NCBI RefSeq assembly: GCF_016725325.1
Contig: NZ_CP068083.1
Span: 2,356,001 to 2,420,000, forward strand
Source: Sphingobacterium spiritivorum
Lineage (GTDB): Bacteria; Bacteroidota; Bacteroidia; Sphingobacteriales; Sphingobacteriaceae
DNA length: 64,000 bases
Reading direction: 5' to 3'
The notes below the pieces were generated by a model, which was not told the DNA's origin, searched no databases, and worked only from the letters and a program-made list of their open reading frames with translations. The position numbers were made by a program, and so were the translations under genes. Shown here one piece after another: positions 54,086-62,984 of the stretch (within the stretch, counting starts at the first letter, position 1; every line of letters begins with the position of its first letter).

Positions 54086-55450
54086 TTACTTTTTGTGATC
54101 GGTATTTCGTGAACCTGTTTTCTGGTTAAAACTTATCCAGTCCAACGATAGAGCTGCTTTTTTATCAGCATCTTTATACACTAAGAATATGTCCGTTTTG
54201 CCTTTTGGCGGATTGATATTACAGGATAAGATCTGATATTGATTTGGGCTTTTACTTTTATTTGCAACGGATTTTATTGTTCCGATCAAGGGACCGCTTA
54301 TGCTACCAGTACGTACTTCCAATTTACCTTTTGGCGAGAGACCGGCTAATTGTGCAGTAAACTGTTTGCCGCTGCTGGTCATGTCCACATTTGCAAAACG
54401 AATCCAGCCGCCGTTATGCATTCCGGCAAGTTCAAAGCCACCATCAGCAGAGGATTGTTTACGGGTAAGGCTGTCTTTTTCATAAAACCATTCGGCTTCT
54501 ATTTTAGGCCAACCTGCATCATACTGTCCAACTCCGTTAGCAAAGTGCTTGTCCAGAAAGTCGGTGTCAGTTACAAGACGCCCCTGATCATCGAAATGGC
54601 AATAGGTAATAATCGTTGATCTGAATTTGTAACCTTGTTTAAGGTAATAGCACCATGCATGGTAAAATTGTCCTTTCCACCAGAAAAAACTGCTGTGGGC
54701 CAATACACCTAAATGATGACCTTTTCCAGTAGATCCGGCTCCAGTATAAGGCCCATATATGTTTTTGGATACCGCATATTCCGTTCCCCAGCTCAGGTAG
54801 TACGTATCTTTATATTTGAAAATATAATTTTTATCCATCCAACCGCCCACTTTTTCCCATCCTTCGCCTGTGATTGTGATAGGTTTGGGTGTTTCAGCAA
54901 GCGATATCATATCTTCATTGAGCTTTGCGATATGATAACCTCCGCCTTCTTTGTCACCATACACCAAATAAGGTGTTTTATTTGGATCATCGTCTGTAAT
55001 AATGGTTGGATCGTGCATGGGTGCGACCAGGGGTTTGCCCAGTGCGTCCATATATTTTCCACCAGGTGAATCGGCCTTCATTACGCCTATACTTCTTTTC
55101 CTGTCTGAAAAATAGAAATAGTATTTTCCCTTTCTTTCAGCTGCGTCACCGGCCCAGCAATCTGTAGAGTTGGCACCCATATAATTGTCTTTGGGTGAGA
55201 TTATGGTTTCCTGTTTCCAGTTTACAAGATCAGAGGTAGAGAATACTCTCCAGTCTTTCATTATCCAGGTGGTATCGGTGGGTTTGTCATCATGCCCGGA
55301 ATACAGGTATATTTTGTTGTTAAAAACCCTTACATGAGGATCGGAAATGCCCGGTATACCGATTATTGGATTTTGTGCGAGTGCTATACTGCACGACAGA
55401 ATACTGTACAGACAGATGAATGATCTGTTTAAAATGTTATTTTTTGCCAT
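54086..55450 (-). CDS. GH43-like secreted glycosidase with C-terminal beta-sandwich
   Basis: A 454-residue exported protein (signal peptide residues 1-26, IALAQNP). A five-blade propeller at about 30-320 carries the base aspartate in IPGISDPHVRV and the modulator aspartate in APMHDPTIIT. At the acid position, where GH43 usually has EG, the sequence reads GGWMDKNYIFKYKDTYYLSWG, so an aspartate appears to align with the catalytic glutamate. A CBM6-like beta-sandwich follows at about 330-445 (GGFELAGMHNGGWIRFANVDM). The start at 55450 overlaps the end of the broken GH43 gene by 14 bases. Likely acts on arabinose- or xylose-containing glycans. Confidence 0.82.
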   Translation of the reverse strand: MAKNNILNRSFICLYSILSCSIALAQNPIIGIPGISDPHVRVFNNKIYLYSGHDDKPTDTTWIMKDWRVFSTSDLVNWKQETIISPKDNYMGANSTDCWAGDAAERKGKYYFYFSDRKRSIGVMKADSPGGKYMDALGKPLVAPMHDPTIITDDDPNKTPYLVYGDKEGGGYHIAKLNEDMISLAETPKPITITGEGWEKVGGWMDKNYIFKYKDTYYLSWGTEYAVSKNIYGPYTGAGSTGKGHHLGVLAHSSFFWWKGQFYHAWCYYLKQGYKFRSTIITYCHFDDQGRLVTDTDFLDKHFANGVGQYDAGWPKIEAEWFYEKDSLTRKQSSADGGFELAGMHNGGWIRFANVDMTSSGKQFTAQLAGLSPKGKLEVRTGSISGPLIGTIKSVANKSKSPNQYQILSCNINPPKGKTDIFLVYKDADKKAALSLDWISFNQKTGSRNTDHKK

Positions 55451-55809
55451 AAGGATCAATGGTTATGATGCTGCCATCTTTGTTATATCTTAACTCGGTT
55501 ACTTTAATATTTCTTAAGTGGGTTTTACCATTCGATAATTCGGTATCGTGATAATAAAGCCACCATTTATTTTTAAATTCAACAATGGAGTGATGTGTCG
55601 TCCATCCTATTACAGGGAGCAGAACTATCCCCTGATAGATGAACGGGCCATAAGGTGAATCTCCAATTGCATACACTAGTTTATGGGTATCGCCGGTGGA
55701 ATAAGAAAAATAGTATTTCCCTTTGTATGTGTGTAGCGTTGGCAAAGGATAATATAAAAACTGCAGTTAGAAGGGATTTTAGTGGCAACAGCTTAATAAG
55801 TGATTTCAT
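55437..55809 (-). pseudogene. Remnant of a GH43 gene (signal peptide plus C-terminal fragment)
   Basis: The ATG at 55807-55809 begins a normal signal peptide (KSLIKLLPLKSLLTAVF, then ILSFANA), but this frame stops at 55681. In another frame, 55437-55745 encodes a GH43 C-terminal piece (YKGKYYFSYSTGDTHKLVYA, then GWTTHHSIVEFKNKWWLYYH) that has no ATG of its own, only a TTG. A middle section of the order of 200 residues, with all three catalytic aspartate/glutamate sites, is missing and the join is out of frame. So an internal deletion destroyed the gene while leaving its promoter region and its overlap with the next GH43-like gene. Confidence 0.8.
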
Positions 55810-56006
55810 ACAGAGATAATTAGAAAGTTAGTTCTTTATGGTTAGGCAGCAGGTGTAATTTATTGTGTATAGAAACATATTATCTTCGTGATTGGAATAA
55901 TACTTAAAACCCTGTGGCGATAAATTTTATCACTCAACTCCAATATGCACTTGTGCAGTATAGGAAATTGTTATGGAAGATGGTTAGTTTTAATTTAAAT
56001 AGTTAG

Positions 56007-56073
56007 TGCAACCGATTGCAATAATAAATTAAATATTACTTGAAAGCAAATTTTTATTGCGAAAACGATGTAG
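56007..56073 (-). promoter_or_regulatory. 67-bp regulatory element, copy A, with LacI-type operator
   Basis: The near-perfect palindrome TGCAACCGATTGCA (56007-56020) is a LacI-family-type operator. The element continues to 56073 with CAAAT at bases 41-45 and TATTGCGAAA plus CGATGTAG at bases 49-67. The same pieces at the same spacing occur at 62708-62774 ahead of susC. On the minus strand the CAAAT piece gives a near-match (one mismatch) to the -7 box, so the operator would sit just downstream of the start. Confidence 0.7.
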
Positions 56074-56115
56074 ATTTTGAGGTTTGACCTGCTGTTAAAT
56101 CTACAATAAAGAAAG

Positions 56116-56144
56116 ATGGGATTGTTACCCTGTAGCAATCCCAT
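56116..56144 (-). terminator. Terminator-like hairpin after the Sus operon
   Basis: ATGGGATTG (56116-56124) pairs with CAATCCCAT (56136-56144) around an 11-base loop. It is 73 bases past the DUF5017 stop and is followed on the minus strand by a weak T-rich run. Confidence 0.6.
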
Positions 56145-56216
56145 TCATATTAATATAGTAATTTACACCTGAAACATCACTTTCAGTTGATTCCTTGCGG
56201 GATATTATACCTTGTA

Positions 56217-57269
56217 TCAGGGTATAATATCTACTTTTATTGTTTTTGTTATAGAATTTTGTCCAAAACCAGTATCATTTTGCGAAAAGAAGACCATCTC
56301 ATAGGTTCCTGGTGTTGTAAATTTGTAAGTGAAATTTGCTTTTGGTGAAGCATAAAAACCTTTGGATACGATTTCAGCATTTTCAGTTTTGTTTTTCACT
56401 GAAAGTCCAACATCTGGTAAAACTCTTTTTAAATCAATCGGGCCTGTCACAATCCAGCTTTCTGATTCCAGGGCTGTAGCAGCATTTGTATTGCCCCGGA
56501 TCACAAAACTCTGTGTGCCGGTGTTAGATGAAAGACTTTGTCCGATTTTCGGATCTCCTGCACTACCCCCGTTATATGCCCATTTAATTAAAGAGTTGGA
56601 CACATTTACGGATCCCCAACCCGGACTTACTGTAAAAGTCGGGAAGGTTGTTGGTACCACAATGGCAGAAGTTAAGATGGTGTAAATAGTACTTCCTGAC
56701 TTGTGACGTAAATCGATATTTCCAACGGTCCATGTACTTTGTGCTACTCCAGCGGGAGCAGTATATTTAAAAGCCAGCCAGACGGTACCGGAGCCTGTAG
56801 TGGTTTCTGTATTCAGGCTGATATCGCCTGATTGAATATTGCTGGCTCCGTTTGCCCATGTTACACGATCGGAGATATCTTTCCAATTAGCCGCAGGTAT
56901 TGAGAGAGAGTCTTTGTTGTTAAATTGTGTATAGAGCATGTTATCAGTCGAAAGCAACAACTTTAATCCTCCTGACCCGGCAGTACCTCGATTGGTAAAA
57001 AATCTCAGTGTATTGTCAGGTGAAGGATCGCTTGTCCTTTCCCGGTTAGCATACATACTTCCAACTTCACCGGAGTAGAATGTAATTCGGTCAGGATTAC
57101 CCGTAAATTTAAAGTTTAAAGTATCATTCACTTTAAATTGTGTTGCCTTTGTACCAGAATTGGTAAACATTTCCACATCAAATCGGATGGGTTCGGGAGA
57201 AATGTTTTTTTCGCATGACATGAACAGAAATAATGCTGGTAATGCCAATAATGTTTTATATGATCGCAT
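56217..57269 (-). CDS. DUF5017 domain lipoprotein of the Sus locus
   Basis: A 350-residue surface lipoprotein. The lipobox LFLFMSCEKN places the lipidated cysteine at residue 19. The N-terminal part shows FKVNDTLNFKFTGNPDRITFYSGEVG in pieces typical of DUF5017 (residues about 45-75), and the rest is beta-rich. Such proteins are encoded after SusD in polysaccharide utilisation loci and are thought to bind glycan at the cell surface. It follows susD by 27 bases. Its ligand is unknown. Confidence 0.82.
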   Translation of the reverse strand: MRSYKTLLALPALFLFMSCEKNISPEPIRFDVEMFTNSGTKATQFKVNDTLNFKFTGNPDRITFYSGEVGSMYANRERTSDPSPDNTLRFFTNRGTAGSGGLKLLLSTDNMLYTQFNNKDSLSIPAANWKDISDRVTWANGASNIQSGDISLNTETTTGSGTVWLAFKYTAPAGVAQSTWTVGNIDLRHKSGSTIYTILTSAIVVPTTFPTFTVSPGWGSVNVSNSLIKWAYNGGSAGDPKIGQSLSSNTGTQSFVIRGNTNAATALESESWIVTGPIDLKRVLPDVGLSVKNKTENAEIVSKGFYASPKANFTYKFTTPGTYEMVFFSQNDTGFGQNSITKTIKVDIIP

Positions 57270-57296
57270 ATGTTATCACGTTAAGATTAATGATTT

Positions 57297-59048
57297 TTAA
57301 TAACCGGGATTTTGCGTAATTTCTTTATTTACCTGAGTTTCTCCTGAAGGAATAGGCCATAGCAGGAATTTATTTCCTCCTGCAAGTGCATTTAATGCAG
57401 CCCGGTTAGCATTTGTTAAAGTTGCACCTCCCGGCATTCCGTATGTATTATTGAAATCAATCAGTTCCTGCATTCGTTTGATATAGATTCCCCAGCGGAT
57501 AAGATCTGTTTTACGAATCGCTTCGAAACAAAGCTCTCTTGCTCTTTCATCCTGAATTTCAGATAAGGTAAGACTTGCAGCCGTAAGATCTACAGCTGGA
57601 TAAGGGGTATTTAAATCCTTACCATATCCTCTTCTTCTTACCTGATTGATGGCATCTAACGCTATTTGAGTAGGTCCGTTCACCATAAACTCGGCTTCAC
57701 ATATCATTAACAAGACGTCGGAGTATCTTAATACCGGAAAATTGATCTGAGTAGACCAGTTAGGCTTCACATTAAACCCGGGTCCCAAAGCTTCGTATTC
57801 TCTTCTCCATTTACCTACAGACCTGCTAAGCAGATCATTGGATGCATAAAATACTCTTCGGGGAGCTCCTGCCGCTCCTCCATCTCCCATATTAACATAA
57901 GGAGCTATTGCCCAGTCTCTTCTCAGGTCACCTTCAGCATATTTGCTGTATAAATATTGTTGGGCATTGATAGTAGGTGCAGTTCTTCCGTAAATGGGAT
58001 CATTGTTTCCATTCCTCAAGCCGATCTGAGATCCAATGTACCCTGTCTTACCGGCAGCTATACCCTGAATAAAATAATCTACTTCCCAGATACTTTCTCT
58101 CACATCATAGCGATTTGTCAGTTCATTCAGAAATACCTGCGCATAACCATTGTTAGCATAGGCAGGATTTCCGTTAGTAGCAGGATATTGTAGAGTCATT
58201 CCTCTTAAGTTCACTACATTCGGGTTTGCGTCATTGGTAGAGAGTAAGGTGTGAAAGCCTGAAGACTGCACTTTTTTAGCCCATGAAAGGGCATCTGCAT
58301 ACTTGCTTTTGTCGTATAACGGATAGCCCGCCATCTTGAGACATACTCTTGCTAGGATACCTTGTGCAGCAGATTTAGACACTCTGCTTGAAGCTGACTT
58401 TAATTCCGGAGAGTTGATGTCAACCAGATCAGGCTCAGCTTCGGTCATATCTTTTAAGATCTGATCGTATACTTCTTTTTCTGTTGCGCGCGGAAAATCT
58501 ACTTTATCGGGATCTTTACTCGATTCTATTTTTATGGGTATACCTCCGAAATATTGGGCAAGTAAAAAATGATAATATCCTCTCATAAATTTTGCTTCGG
58601 CTTTTACCATGACAATAAATTTGGCGTCAGCATTGGCTTTGTCGGCGTACTCCAACAACAGATTAGAACGTTCTATTCCGGTATAACAATGTTGCCAGAA
58701 CGCATTTATCTTGTTGTGTGTATAGGTTTGGAGATTCATGGATACATCATTTGCTATACCGGAAAAATATATGCCAAATCCTTCATCTGTAGCACCTTGA
58801 GATTGTATAGATAATAATTCTCCATATACCTCATACAAACCCAAAGGGCCGTAAACACCGGCAAGTGCAGAAGTAAGCTCTTCTTTATTTTGATAGTAGT
58901 TGGCTGGCGGTACAAAATCCTGAGGTGTAGTTTCTAAAAATTTTGTACAGCTTATAGTTGATAATAACAAAGCGCCTGAGCATATGAATATGACTTTTTT
59001 CTGTTTAAATTGAAATAAAGCAGAAATAAATTGGATTAAGTTGTTCAT
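57297..59048 (-). CDS. susD: SusD/RagB family nutrient-binding lipoprotein
   Basis: A 583-residue outer-membrane lipoprotein with a lipobox LLSTISCTKFLETTP, the cysteine at residue 34. The SusD fold is marked by LETTPQDFVPPANYYQNKEEL, the TPR-like helical part and the C-terminal segment DLTAASLTLSEIQDERARELCFEA, here in pieces. It caps the SusC channel and captures oligosaccharides. It follows susC by 14 bases. The substrate is probably an arabinan- or xylan-type glycan given the GH43 genes downstream; this is an inference. Confidence 0.92.
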   Translation of the reverse strand: MNNLIQFISALFQFKQKKVIFICSGALLLSTISCTKFLETTPQDFVPPANYYQNKEELTSALAGVYGPLGLYEVYGELLSIQSQGATDEGFGIYFSGIANDVSMNLQTYTHNKINAFWQHCYTGIERSNLLLEYADKANADAKFIVMVKAEAKFMRGYYHFLLAQYFGGIPIKIESSKDPDKVDFPRATEKEVYDQILKDMTEAEPDLVDINSPELKSASSRVSKSAAQGILARVCLKMAGYPLYDKSKYADALSWAKKVQSSGFHTLLSTNDANPNVVNLRGMTLQYPATNGNPAYANNGYAQVFLNELTNRYDVRESIWEVDYFIQGIAAGKTGYIGSQIGLRNGNNDPIYGRTAPTINAQQYLYSKYAEGDLRRDWAIAPYVNMGDGGAAGAPRRVFYASNDLLSRSVGKWRREYEALGPGFNVKPNWSTQINFPVLRYSDVLLMICEAEFMVNGPTQIALDAINQVRRRGYGKDLNTPYPAVDLTAASLTLSEIQDERARELCFEAIRKTDLIRWGIYIKRMQELIDFNNTYGMPGGATLTNANRAALNALAGGNKFLLWPIPSGETQVNKEITQNPGY

Positions 59049-59062
59049 AATTTCTTTATTGA

Positions 59063-62000
59063 TTAAAATGTAGCATTTAGTCCTAATGTGAAAGTCCTGG
59101 ACTGAGGGTATCCGCTCCAGTCGAACCCTGGTGTCAGCACACTGTTATAGGTACTGATTTCGGGATCCAAACCTGAATAGCCTGTCAGCGTTAATAAATT
59201 CTGTCCGGAAAAATGTATTCTTAATTTTTGAAGTTTCATTTTGTTTGTGATTGTCGCAGGCAGACTATAGCCAATTGAGACGGTCTTCAGACGTAAATAG
59301 GATCCGTCTTCAATTGTCCGGCTAGAGTATGTTCCGCTGGGACCTGCTCCTCCTGTTCTGAAAATTGTAGTATTTGTGTTTTCCGGTGTCCAGCGATTGT
59401 TATAGCTCTCAAACTGATTAAATTGGGGGGTATTATTGATGTTCCCCTCAAATATAATCCTGTTCGCATTTTGAATATTGTTACCATAGCTCCATTGCAG
59501 GAACAGATTCAGATCAAAATCTTTGTATGAAAAATTATTACCAAAACCGCCGGTATGTATAGGAAGTCCGCGACCTATTACAGTATAATCTTCCGCATTG
59601 ACTATGCCATCACCATTGAGGTCTTTGAACTTAATATCTCCGGGCTGTATAGACGCTCTGTTATTTCCGTTTGTAGGGACATTATCTTTTAATACCCAAT
59701 GGCTTCCTTGTCCCGGAAATCCGGCAGATGTATTGAGAGCTGTTGTGTAATTAAAATCTTCATACTGATAGACGCCATCCCATACCAGACCATACATTTG
59801 TCCGATAGGCTGCCCTACCTTTGAAAGGTAGGATGGGGTATTTGAAAACTGTGCATCGAACCCTGTAGTCGACGGGATTGATTCCTGATTTTGAGCGAGG
59901 GCAAGAATTTTACTCTGATTCCATGAAATGTTAAAATTACTGGTCCATCTGAAATCAGCTGTTTGTACATTAGTCGTTGTAAGTCCAATTTCAAGCCCTT
60001 GATTTTGCATACTTCCGATATTTTTAAATACGGAGCGGTATCCCTGTACTAACGGAACTGCTGCGTTGAGCAATAAATCTTTTGTTTTTTTGCGATAGAC
60101 ATCTACTGTAAGAGCAATACGCCCTTTGAATACTCCCAGATCAAGGCCGATATTTGTTTGCTCTGTTGTTTCCCAGCGTAACTGCGGATTTCCGAAAGAA
60201 CTGGGATATGCAAAAGGAGGAACTTCATTTGCAAAAATAGCTCCGTCAGAACTATGTGCTACAACTGGTGTGAGTATACCCATTCTTGAATAGGTCGCAA
60301 AATCACTGACACGATTGTTACCTGTCTGTCCGTAGCTCGCCCTAAGTGCTCCGTTTGATAACCATTGCGTATCTTTAAGAAAAGATTCATTGAAAAAGTT
60401 CCATTTCACTGCACCAGACCAAAAATTCCCCCATTTATTATCGGGACCAAATTTGGATGACCCATCGGCTCTGTAGGAGAACGTTAAGAAATATTTAGAA
60501 TCGTAGTTGTAGTTAGCCCTTGCCATAAAGGAGGCCAGTGTCCAGTTTGATTTTGAAGAGAGTACATTCTGAGGAGTTCCTTGCGATAGCCCTGCTATAC
60601 CTAATTCAGGCTTTGGCAATTTGACTGCTGCGGCACCATCCTGTGTATAAAGTCCTCCCTGTTCACTAATTACTCCTGTCATTGTCAGATTATGTTTTTC
60701 GACAAAACTCTTATTCCATGTCAGTATATTTTCGTTTGACCATCCGGTAAATTCACTATTGGTTACCGAACCATTCACTCCATAAGTAGATCCATTGGCT
60801 GTAAGCGGGCTGCCTTCCGCTGTCTGGGCATCATTAAATTGTATCTCTTTACGAGCCCATTGATTGATTCCTCCTGTAATACGTAATTTCAAATCCTTCA
60901 GGATGTCAATATCTATATAGGCATTGGCATTGAGTGAATTGGTGATGTTGTCTCTTACGCGATGCTGTTGATTGATGAGCGGATTGATGATATATTGATT
61001 GGCTATACTGCTCGTATTCCATTGTGCAGGATCTAGAAAATCTGTTTCCAGATCGACTGTTTGACTTCCGTCCTTTCCTAAAGGGGAAACAGGGCGATAT
61101 CCCCACATGGTGTAGAAAGGTGACATTTGTGCTGTGAAATATCCACTGATATTTGCCGGAACCGGCGAACCTCCCCATCCTTTCTGGTTGGCATAGTTTA
61201 CATCTGCACCAATTTTAAATATCCTTGAAATAACTTGTTCCAGATTTATTCTTCCCTGATATCGGCGAAATCCCGAATTGATCAAGACACCATCCTGATC
61301 GAGTATGCCACCTGATAGGGAATACTTGGTTTTATCTGTACCTCCGCGAATACTGATATCGTAATTCTGCATTGGACTGTTAAGAAACATACTCCGCTGA
61401 AAATCTGTTCCTTCAATGTTTCTGTAGTCTTCAATCATGGCGTTACGAAAATAAATGGAATCTGTTACTGTACCGGGACCCAATATACCTGAGACAGGAT
61501 TACGATACAGATTGTTCGTCAGAATATCTCGTTCTGACTGATAGTTTAGAAAATCTTCAGGACTCATCAGTTTCATCGTTTTTCCAATCTTCTGCCATCC
61601 GTAACTTCCATTGAAAGTAACCACAGGAGGACCTGCCTTACCTTTTTTTGTCGTGACGAGAATAACGCCATTCGCACCTCTGGCTCCATATATAGCAGTG
61701 GCTGATGCATCTTTAAGCACTTCCACACTTTCTATATCATTTGGATTTATAGAGGTGGCGTTGGCATCTTCCATTGGAAAGCCATCTACAACCCAAAGAG
61801 GAGAGTTGCTTTGACTTATAGAATTGTTACCCCTGATTACAATATTTGGCGTACTTCCGGGTTGACCTCCGGGAGCACTTACAACCACTCCAGCTACACG
61901 TCCTGCCAACGCATCTGTAAAATTTCCTACCGGAGCCTTTTGCATATCTTCTACCGGAGCTTTAGCTATAGAGCCTGTCAAATCTGAACGCTTCTGAGTA

Positions 62001-62494
62001 CCATAACCCACTACGATAACTTCATTGAGACCTGTTGCATCTGTCTGTAACGTAAATGATAATCTGGGATTGCCAGCTTTCACTGTAATATCAGTACGGG
62101 TAGGTATGTAACCAAGGTAGGATAGCTGCAGGGTATATGTACCATGCGGCACGTCTTCAATAGCAAACTCTCCCTTCTTATCTGATGAAGTTGTTTTTTT
62201 GAGTTGAACAATGAGTATAGAGGCTCCTTCTAAGGGATTACCCTGTTCATCTTTGACGATTCCCCGAATAGTTTCCTTTTTCTGTTGTCCTGGCTGAGGT
62301 GTCGCCGAGGCATTGCCCGTGATTGTAATTAGCATCAGCAGAAAACTGAAAAATAAAGAGACGGTGTACTTTTTCAAAACAGGACACATTCCAGGTGAAG
62401 TCATGTTTGAGTAGGGCATTCTCTTTCTTTTTCCAAATTTTCTGCAGCATAATGTTAGCGACATTTCATTTTTCAGGTGATTTTTTTTTGTCAT
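59063..62494 (-). CDS. susC: SusC/RagA family TonB-dependent outer membrane transporter
   Basis: A 1143-residue transporter that imports oligosaccharides with SusD. A carboxypeptidase-D-regulatory-like domain (IRGIVKDEQGNPLEGASI) occupies about 75-155, followed by the plug (about 165-275, with LNEVIVVGYGTQKRSDLTGS and VLKDASATAIYGARGANGVI) and the 22-strand barrel to the C-terminal FTLGLNATF. The start is uncertain: the signal peptide seems to begin near residue 36 (CPVLKKYTVSLFFSFLLML), so the first 35 residues may be untranslated or an extended N-region. No STN domain, so no anti-sigma signalling. Controlled by the element at 62708-62774. Confidence 0.92.
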   Translation of the reverse strand: MTKKNHLKNEMSLTLCCRKFGKRKRMPYSNMTSPGMCPVLKKYTVSLFFSFLLMLITITGNASATPQPGQQKKETIRGIVKDEQGNPLEGASILIVQLKKTTSSDKKGEFAIEDVPHGTYTLQLSYLGYIPTRTDITVKAGNPRLSFTLQTDATGLNEVIVVGYGTQKRSDLTGSIAKAPVEDMQKAPVGNFTDALAGRVAGVVVSAPGGQPGSTPNIVIRGNNSISQSNSPLWVVDGFPMEDANATSINPNDIESVEVLKDASATAIYGARGANGVILVTTKKGKAGPPVVTFNGSYGWQKIGKTMKLMSPEDFLNYQSERDILTNNLYRNPVSGILGPGTVTDSIYFRNAMIEDYRNIEGTDFQRSMFLNSPMQNYDISIRGGTDKTKYSLSGGILDQDGVLINSGFRRYQGRINLEQVISRIFKIGADVNYANQKGWGGSPVPANISGYFTAQMSPFYTMWGYRPVSPLGKDGSQTVDLETDFLDPAQWNTSSIANQYIINPLINQQHRVRDNITNSLNANAYIDIDILKDLKLRITGGINQWARKEIQFNDAQTAEGSPLTANGSTYGVNGSVTNSEFTGWSNENILTWNKSFVEKHNLTMTGVISEQGGLYTQDGAAAVKLPKPELGIAGLSQGTPQNVLSSKSNWTLASFMARANYNYDSKYFLTFSYRADGSSKFGPDNKWGNFWSGAVKWNFFNESFLKDTQWLSNGALRASYGQTGNNRVSDFATYSRMGILTPVVAHSSDGAIFANEVPPFAYPSSFGNPQLRWETTEQTNIGLDLGVFKGRIALTVDVYRKKTKDLLLNAAVPLVQGYRSVFKNIGSMQNQGLEIGLTTTNVQTADFRWTSNFNISWNQSKILALAQNQESIPSTTGFDAQFSNTPSYLSKVGQPIGQMYGLVWDGVYQYEDFNYTTALNTSAGFPGQGSHWVLKDNVPTNGNNRASIQPGDIKFKDLNGDGIVNAEDYTVIGRGLPIHTGGFGNNFSYKDFDLNLFLQWSYGNNIQNANRIIFEGNINNTPQFNQFESYNNRWTPENTNTTIFRTGGAGPSGTYSSRTIEDGSYLRLKTVSIGYSLPATITNKMKLQKLRIHFSGQNLLTLTGYSGLDPEISTYNSVLTPGFDWSGYPQSRTFTLGLNATF

Positions 62495-62707
62495 AATACT
62501 AAGCGTTAATATGGTATTTGGTTATTTATGCTATCGTCAATTGTACCTGATCAGTTATCATAATCATCCACCTCTTATTACAAGAAAATTGGAGCTATAA
62601 AGAATAACAAATAAGATTAGTTAGTTTACTTTATTTACTATTCCCGATAAATATTAAAAGCGTATTGAAACGATATAATTAGTTAGTTGTGCGATTTATA
62701 TTGTATG

Positions 62708-62774
62708 TGCAACCGATTGCAATAATATATTTATTTTTCTTCTCATGCAAATATATATTGCGAAATCGATGTAG
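62708..62774 (-). promoter_or_regulatory. 67-bp regulatory element, copy B, with LacI-type operator
   Basis: TGCAACCGATTGCA (62708-62721) is identical to the site in copy A at 56007. CAAAT at bases 41-45, TATTGCGAAA and CGATGTAG occur at the same offsets as in copy A, while the sequence between differs. On the minus strand 62748-62755 reads TATATTTG, an exact -7 box, so transcription of susC would begin near 62741 and the operator would lie about 20-33 bases downstream of the start, a good position for repression. Confidence 0.75.
62748..62755 (-). promoter_or_regulatory. -7 promoter box of susC
   Basis: Minus-strand TATATTTG matches TAnnTTTG within the 67-bp element copy B. Confidence 0.55.
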
Positions 62775-62933
62775 TGATATGTCGCATATTAGGAAAGAAA
62801 AGATGAATAAAACAGGGGAGTAGTTAGATGGAGTGGTATTAATGTGAGGATAATTATCAGTGCGGGGGAAGGAAAATGCACTATTAGGTTCAATACAGAA
62901 TATAAATCCATGCTGCCAGACTGCTGTAATAAA

Positions 62934-62964
62934 AAAGGGATTGCTATTATCTAGCAATCCCTTT
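62934..62964 (-). terminator. Terminator of sprA
   Basis: AAAGGGATTGCT (62934-62945) pairs with AGCAATCCCTTT (62953-62964) around a seven-base loop and is followed by a T-run on the minus strand. It begins 20 bases past the sprA stop. Confidence 0.8.
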
Positions 62965-62984
62965 CTAACATTAAGTAATGATCG

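Larger units (their letters stand above)
55810..56216. other. Intergenic region between DUF5017 and GH43 genes
   Basis: A 407-base gap. It contains the conserved 67-bp element (56007-56073) and a probable terminator hairpin of the upstream Sus operon at 56116-56144. The remaining leader of about 200 bases before 55809 shows nothing I recognise. Confidence 0.6.
62495..62984. other. Intergenic region between susC and sprA
   Basis: A 490-base gap. It holds the sprA terminator (62934-62964), the 67-bp element copy B (62708-62774) with a promoter box, and a long AT-rich susC leader of roughly 245 bases. A 92-codon frame at 62679-62957 overlaps the element and is not considered real. Confidence 0.55.

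Noticed and set aside
55437..55745. The 102-codon frame as a genuine small GH43 protein
   Set aside because: It has no catalytic residues and no ATG, and an out-of-frame signal peptide lies just upstream, so it is better read as part of a pseudogene.
62679..62957. A 92-codon minus-strand frame ahead of susC
   Set aside because: It overlaps the conserved 67-bp regulatory element and the sprA terminator and has no recognisable protein features.
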